From CALKAL01 sp051846895 (lineage in GTDB: Bacteria; Bacillota; Bacilli; Bacillales; Alkalibacillaceae), in assembly GCA_051846895.1 (NCBI GenBank), contig JBPYCQ010000023.1, positions 1 to 26,265 of the forward strand: DNA of 26,265 bases, in the 5' to 3' direction. Below the pieces are notes generated by a model. It worked only from the letters and a program-made list of their open reading frames with translations, ran no database searches and was not told the origin of the DNA. Shown piece after piece: positions 23,499 to 26,265 of this stretch. The translations under genes were made by a program, and so were the position numbers. Each line of letters starts with the position of its first letter. Positions within the stretch are counted from its first letter, which is position 1.

Positions 23499-23814
23499 AA
23501 ATGTTGTTACTTTTCCATTAGTAACCGACCTAGCCAATTATACTTTTTAATAATGTGTAATCTTATCTATTACTCAGTTAGATGAAGAAAGATGTTTTAT
23601 TTATTGCAAGATACAAGATACACAGGGCAAGGAGTGCGTAGCTTGACAAAACAGCGTAATACAATAGAAGGAATTCTAAGAAATATGTGGGTTACTCTAT
23701 CTACCAATTAAAAAGTTTGTCATATATCTAGCAATATATATCCAATTTGTTGCATTGAACAGTTAATTCTTTGATTGAAAGAGGAATGTTGTTCTCTATC
23801 TATCAAAAGCATAC
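23499..23814. other. Gene-poor stretch before IS element B
   Basis: The only notable frame is 39 codons at 23592-23711 (MFYLLQDTRYTGQGVRSLTK...) with a weak GAAGAAAG upstream. I do not recognise it; it may be debris. No repeats or RNA genes seen. Confidence 0.4.
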
Positions 23815-23850
23815 TGTATTTCGCAAGTTAAAATTGAACCACTTCGCAAT

Positions 23851-24618
23851 TTAATTTTGAGCCACCTGATTTTCGTTATTTTTAATCCATTCTTCTGTTT
23901 CCCTCATTCGATAAGAAGCACCATTCATGTTTAACACATGTGATTTATGTGTTAATCGATCTGTTAACGCTGCTGTTAGTACTGGGTCATGGAATATATT
24001 TTGCCATTTTAAAAATGATAGGTTACTAGTTATAATAGTAGATTTTCTATCAGCTCTTAAAGAAAGATGAGAAAATAGTAATTCAGCTCCTTCTTTATCG
24101 AATGATATATACCCTAATTCATCTAAAATAACGAGATCATACTTTTCAAACTTCAATTCAAATGACCGTAGAGTTCTCTCAGAACGATGTTCTTTTAATT
24201 GGTTAATAAAAGATGGAACAGACGCAAAAAATACACGGTAACCTGCTAAACACGCTTCCATACCTAGTCCAATGGCAATGTGCGATTTCCCAGTCCCGGG
24301 AGGGCCTTGTAATATTACATTTTGGCCCTTCTCGATAAAGGATAACGTTTTTAATTGAGGGAGTTTTTGTTTTGCTTGGTCTGGTAATGCTTCTACTATT
24401 AACTCTTCTAATAACTTTTTCTGTGGGAAATTAGCCGCTCTAATTCGATTTTGTTTGGCTCGAACAACGCGATCGGCTTTCTCTTGCGTCAAAACTTGTA
24501 ATAGAACTTTATAGGCTTGTTCAGGTTGTTTAAAGTTACTAGATTCTTGTACCATTTTTCGAATACTTGGTAGTCGTAATTCTTTGCATAGTTCTATGAG
24601 TTGTTTTTGTCGATCCAT
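23851..24618 (-). CDS. istB: IS21-family helper ATPase IstB
   Basis: AAA+ ATPase partner of the transposase, 255 residues. Walker A is GPPGTGKSH and Walker B is YDLVILDELGY; a sensor segment IITSNL and the arginine-containing LTDRLTHKSHVL follow, as expected for the family. The ATG follows the istA stop closely (TGA-T-ATG), with GGAG in the end of istA serving as ribosome binding site. The last codons overlap the inner terminal repeat of the element, so gene and binding site share sequence. Confidence 0.93.
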   Translation of the reverse strand: MDRQKQLIELCKELRLPSIRKMVQESSNFKQPEQAYKVLLQVLTQEKADRVVRAKQNRIRAANFPQKKLLEELIVEALPDQAKQKLPQLKTLSFIEKGQNVILQGPPGTGKSHIAIGLGMEACLAGYRVFFASVPSFINQLKEHRSERTLRSFELKFEKYDLVILDELGYISFDKEGAELLFSHLSLRADRKSTIITSNLSFLKWQNIFHDPVLTAALTDRLTHKSHVLNMNGASYRMRETEEWIKNNENQVAQN

Positions 24619-24619
24619 A

Positions 24620-26152
24620 TCACATTACTCCTTTTTCAGTGGTATAAAATAATCTTTGATAAGCTTGTAAATTAGATTCAGCTTGCTTAGCGATATCATC
24701 GTAATCTTTAAACGTTTGTGGCTCTTTCGATTGGTCACATATAAATTGAATGCTCTCGGTTGAAATATAGTTTGAACGAATCTGCTTTAAATGCGCGATA
24801 GCCTTTAATACCTCCTGAAGATTATCATTCTCTTTTATATATTGGAGTAATGCTATGAATTCTTTTTCTTTTCCGATATAATAATGATAATAGATATTTT
24901 TTATGTGTGTTGGTGCTTGTTTCAAACATTGGCTTTGAATCAAAGCACCTTTTTTCTTTTCAAATGTTTTCAAATAATGATAGATATCCATTTCCCACTG
25001 ATGAACGCCCCAGTTTCGAGAATGAGTCGTTACATACTCTCCATCAATAAACAACCGTATTTCTTCAGCCCCTACTTTTGCTCGAATATATTTCCCTACA
25101 TGTCCCTCAGGGACAGAATAATGATTTTGTTTAATGACTACAGTACTATATTTGTCAACTCGACATTCTACTAGTTCTGCTGCATCAAACGGTTGAATCA
25201 TCGTCATACCAATCGCGGCTTTTTCATGATCCATTAAGTTTTTATGTTTTTCCTTATGCTCATGGTGTAATCGTTGATTTAGCTTTTTTATAACCTCTAT
25301 TAAGTATTCATTCGCTTCTGCTACACTATCAAATGTATATATTGATGAAAAGGCTTTTCGTCGGACGAATTCAACACTTCTTTCAACATGTCCTTTCTCA
25401 TTTCCCTTTCTTACCTCACATAAGCGAATACGAAATTGATAATAGTCCGACAATTGTACCATAGGCTCGGTTATCGTTTTTTCATTGCCTATAAAGGACT
25501 TCACGACAGTTCTCATGTTGTCATAGGTAAATACCTCTGGTATAAAACCTAAATGTTCAATCAATTTTGTATGTACATCTATAACACATATTTGTGTTTC
25601 GGACTCATATAATCTTGCGAACCGGTAATTACTATAAGGCAATGTAAAGACGGCCAATGAATAACTTCGTATCTTACCATCAATCTCTAACTTTACTTCC
25701 CCCCAATCAAATTCAACTTCTGCACCTGGTTCACAATATTTGCGAATGTAAACTTCTTTCTTTTTTGCTGTTTCTTGATTGACATAATTTCTTACAGTTG
25801 TATAACTAATGTTGTATCCCTGATCAAGTAGGGCTTCATACATATCAACTATTTTCATTTGTTGTTTAGCCATGTAGTGTTCTTGTTTCCATCTATTTTC
25901 CGCAATATATTGTTGTAATTGTTGCTGAATCTCTTCCGTTAAAACCCTTTTGGGACTAACTCTTGGTTTATATGTCGGGACACTCACAATATTTTCGGTA
26001 ATAGGCAGATGTCTAACATCTTTTTGCTTACTATTCTCAAATTCTTGAATATATTTTCTGACTGTATTTCTTGATGTGTTTGTTATTTTTGCTATACTTC
26101 GTTGGCTTTCTCCCTTTAAAAACCGTTGAATTATTTTTTGTTTTCTATTCAA
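24620..26152 (-). CDS. istA: IS21-family transposase IstA
   Basis: DDE transposase of element B. A resolvase-like helix-turn-helix (QRSIAKITNTSRNTVRKYIQ) is near the N-terminus. Counting from an upstream ATG at 26209, the catalytic residues are D168 (VEFDWGE), D230 (FTYDNMR) and E276 (KGHVERS). I prefer TTG 26152 as start because AGGAG lies eight bases upstream and the upstream ATG would begin inside a palindrome without a ribosome binding site. This gives 510 residues, the usual length. The frame is intact and only one base separates it from istB. Confidence 0.9.
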   Translation of the reverse strand: MNRKQKIIQRFLKGESQRSIAKITNTSRNTVRKYIQEFENSKQKDVRHLPITENIVSVPTYKPRVSPKRVLTEEIQQQLQQYIAENRWKQEHYMAKQQMKIVDMYEALLDQGYNISYTTVRNYVNQETAKKKEVYIRKYCEPGAEVEFDWGEVKLEIDGKIRSYSLAVFTLPYSNYRFARLYESETQICVIDVHTKLIEHLGFIPEVFTYDNMRTVVKSFIGNEKTITEPMVQLSDYYQFRIRLCEVRKGNEKGHVERSVEFVRRKAFSSIYTFDSVAEANEYLIEVIKKLNQRLHHEHKEKHKNLMDHEKAAIGMTMIQPFDAAELVECRVDKYSTVVIKQNHYSVPEGHVGKYIRAKVGAEEIRLFIDGEYVTTHSRNWGVHQWEMDIYHYLKTFEKKKGALIQSQCLKQAPTHIKNIYYHYYIGKEKEFIALLQYIKENDNLQEVLKAIAHLKQIRSNYISTESIQFICDQSKEPQTFKDYDDIAKQAESNLQAYQRLFYTTEKGVM

Positions 26153-26173
26153 TGAAATCACTCCTGGTTTCCC

Positions 26174-26198
26174 CCTTAATATCAATTTGATATTAAGG
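26174..26198. repeat. Perfect 12-bp inverted repeat upstream of istA (element B)
   Basis: CCTTAATATCAA and TTGATATTAAGG flank a single T. It lies between the terminal repeats and the istA ribosome binding site, as the hairpin at 72-117 does in element A. Confidence 0.85.
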
Positions 26199-26265
26199 TA
26201 ATTTTCCATCAGAGTGGTTCACTTTTCAATTGCGATTGTGGTTCATTTTTAAGTTAACATATACA

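Larger units (their letters stand above)
23815..26265 (-). mobile_element. IS21-family insertion sequence (element B), complete
   Basis: Reading inward, both ends start TGTAT and carry TGAACCAC-type repeats at the same offsets, 21-28 and 45-52 (26245-26238 and 26221-26214 at one end; 23835-23842 and TGAGCCAC 23859-23866 at the other). Such multiple terminal repeats, spaced about 24 bp, are IstA binding sites typical of this family. istA and istB are intact. The window ends on the first base of the element. Its ends and proteins differ from element A. Confidence 0.9.

Overview
The window is AT-rich chromosomal DNA from an endospore-forming member of the Bacillaceae. The evidence is a gerA-type spore germination operon, the order tRNA cluster - rocF - sigW - rsiW - cdaA - cdaR - glmM - glmS that is typical of Bacillus relatives, strong purine-rich ribosome binding sites, and a glmS ribozyme. 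I cannot name the species from sequence alone.

Layout. (1) 1-2580: a complete IS21-family element, whose first base is the first base of the window. (2) 2581-3377: a small graveyard. It holds the C-terminal half of a MazF/PemK toxin cut off by the IS, a strong consensus promoter driving a structured RNA of about 130 nt with its own terminator, a 3' tRNA fragment, and seven TTTGAACAA motifs at exactly 21-nt intervals. (3) 3378-8864: a small membrane protein gene, a CzcD-type metal exporter, and on the minus strand a gerA-gerB-gerC operon with a small fourth gene. gerC is frameshifted. (4) 9047-10070: seven tRNA genes (Glu, Val, Thr, Tyr, Gln, then Lys, Ala) in two blocks, each ending in a terminator. 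(5) 10247-18689: the conserved core. This comprises arginase, the sigma-W/RsiW envelope stress pair with a sigma-W promoter, the c-di-AMP cyclase CdaA with its regulator CdaR, and GlmM and GlmS, which supply glucosamine for the cell wall. A second 21-nt array (eight copies, TTGTTCAAA) lies between glmM and glmS.

(6) 18690-21219: the glmS-downstream site used by Tn7 (attTn7). Exactly 25 bp after the glmS stop codon, a sequence starts with TGT and carries three abutting 20-bp sites. Related sites in inverted orientation, dispersed, appear about 1.4 kb later. Together these look like the two ends of a Tn7-like element that holds one small unknown gene and no transposase. Directly after it comes a truncated tnsA joined by an internal deletion to the 3' part of tnsE; tnsB, tnsC and tnsD are missing. 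(7) 21220-23814: decayed accessory DNA. It includes an ISL3-like transposase scrap, a secreted-protein gene broken by a stop and a frameshift, and a small lipoprotein gene. (8) 23815-26265: a second, different IS21-family element on the minus strand, whose outer end is the last base of the window.

The most unusual signals are the two strictly 21-nt-periodic arrays, which sit at the 3' side of unrelated genes with the same orientation relative to the gene, and the layered Tn7-like remains at glmS.
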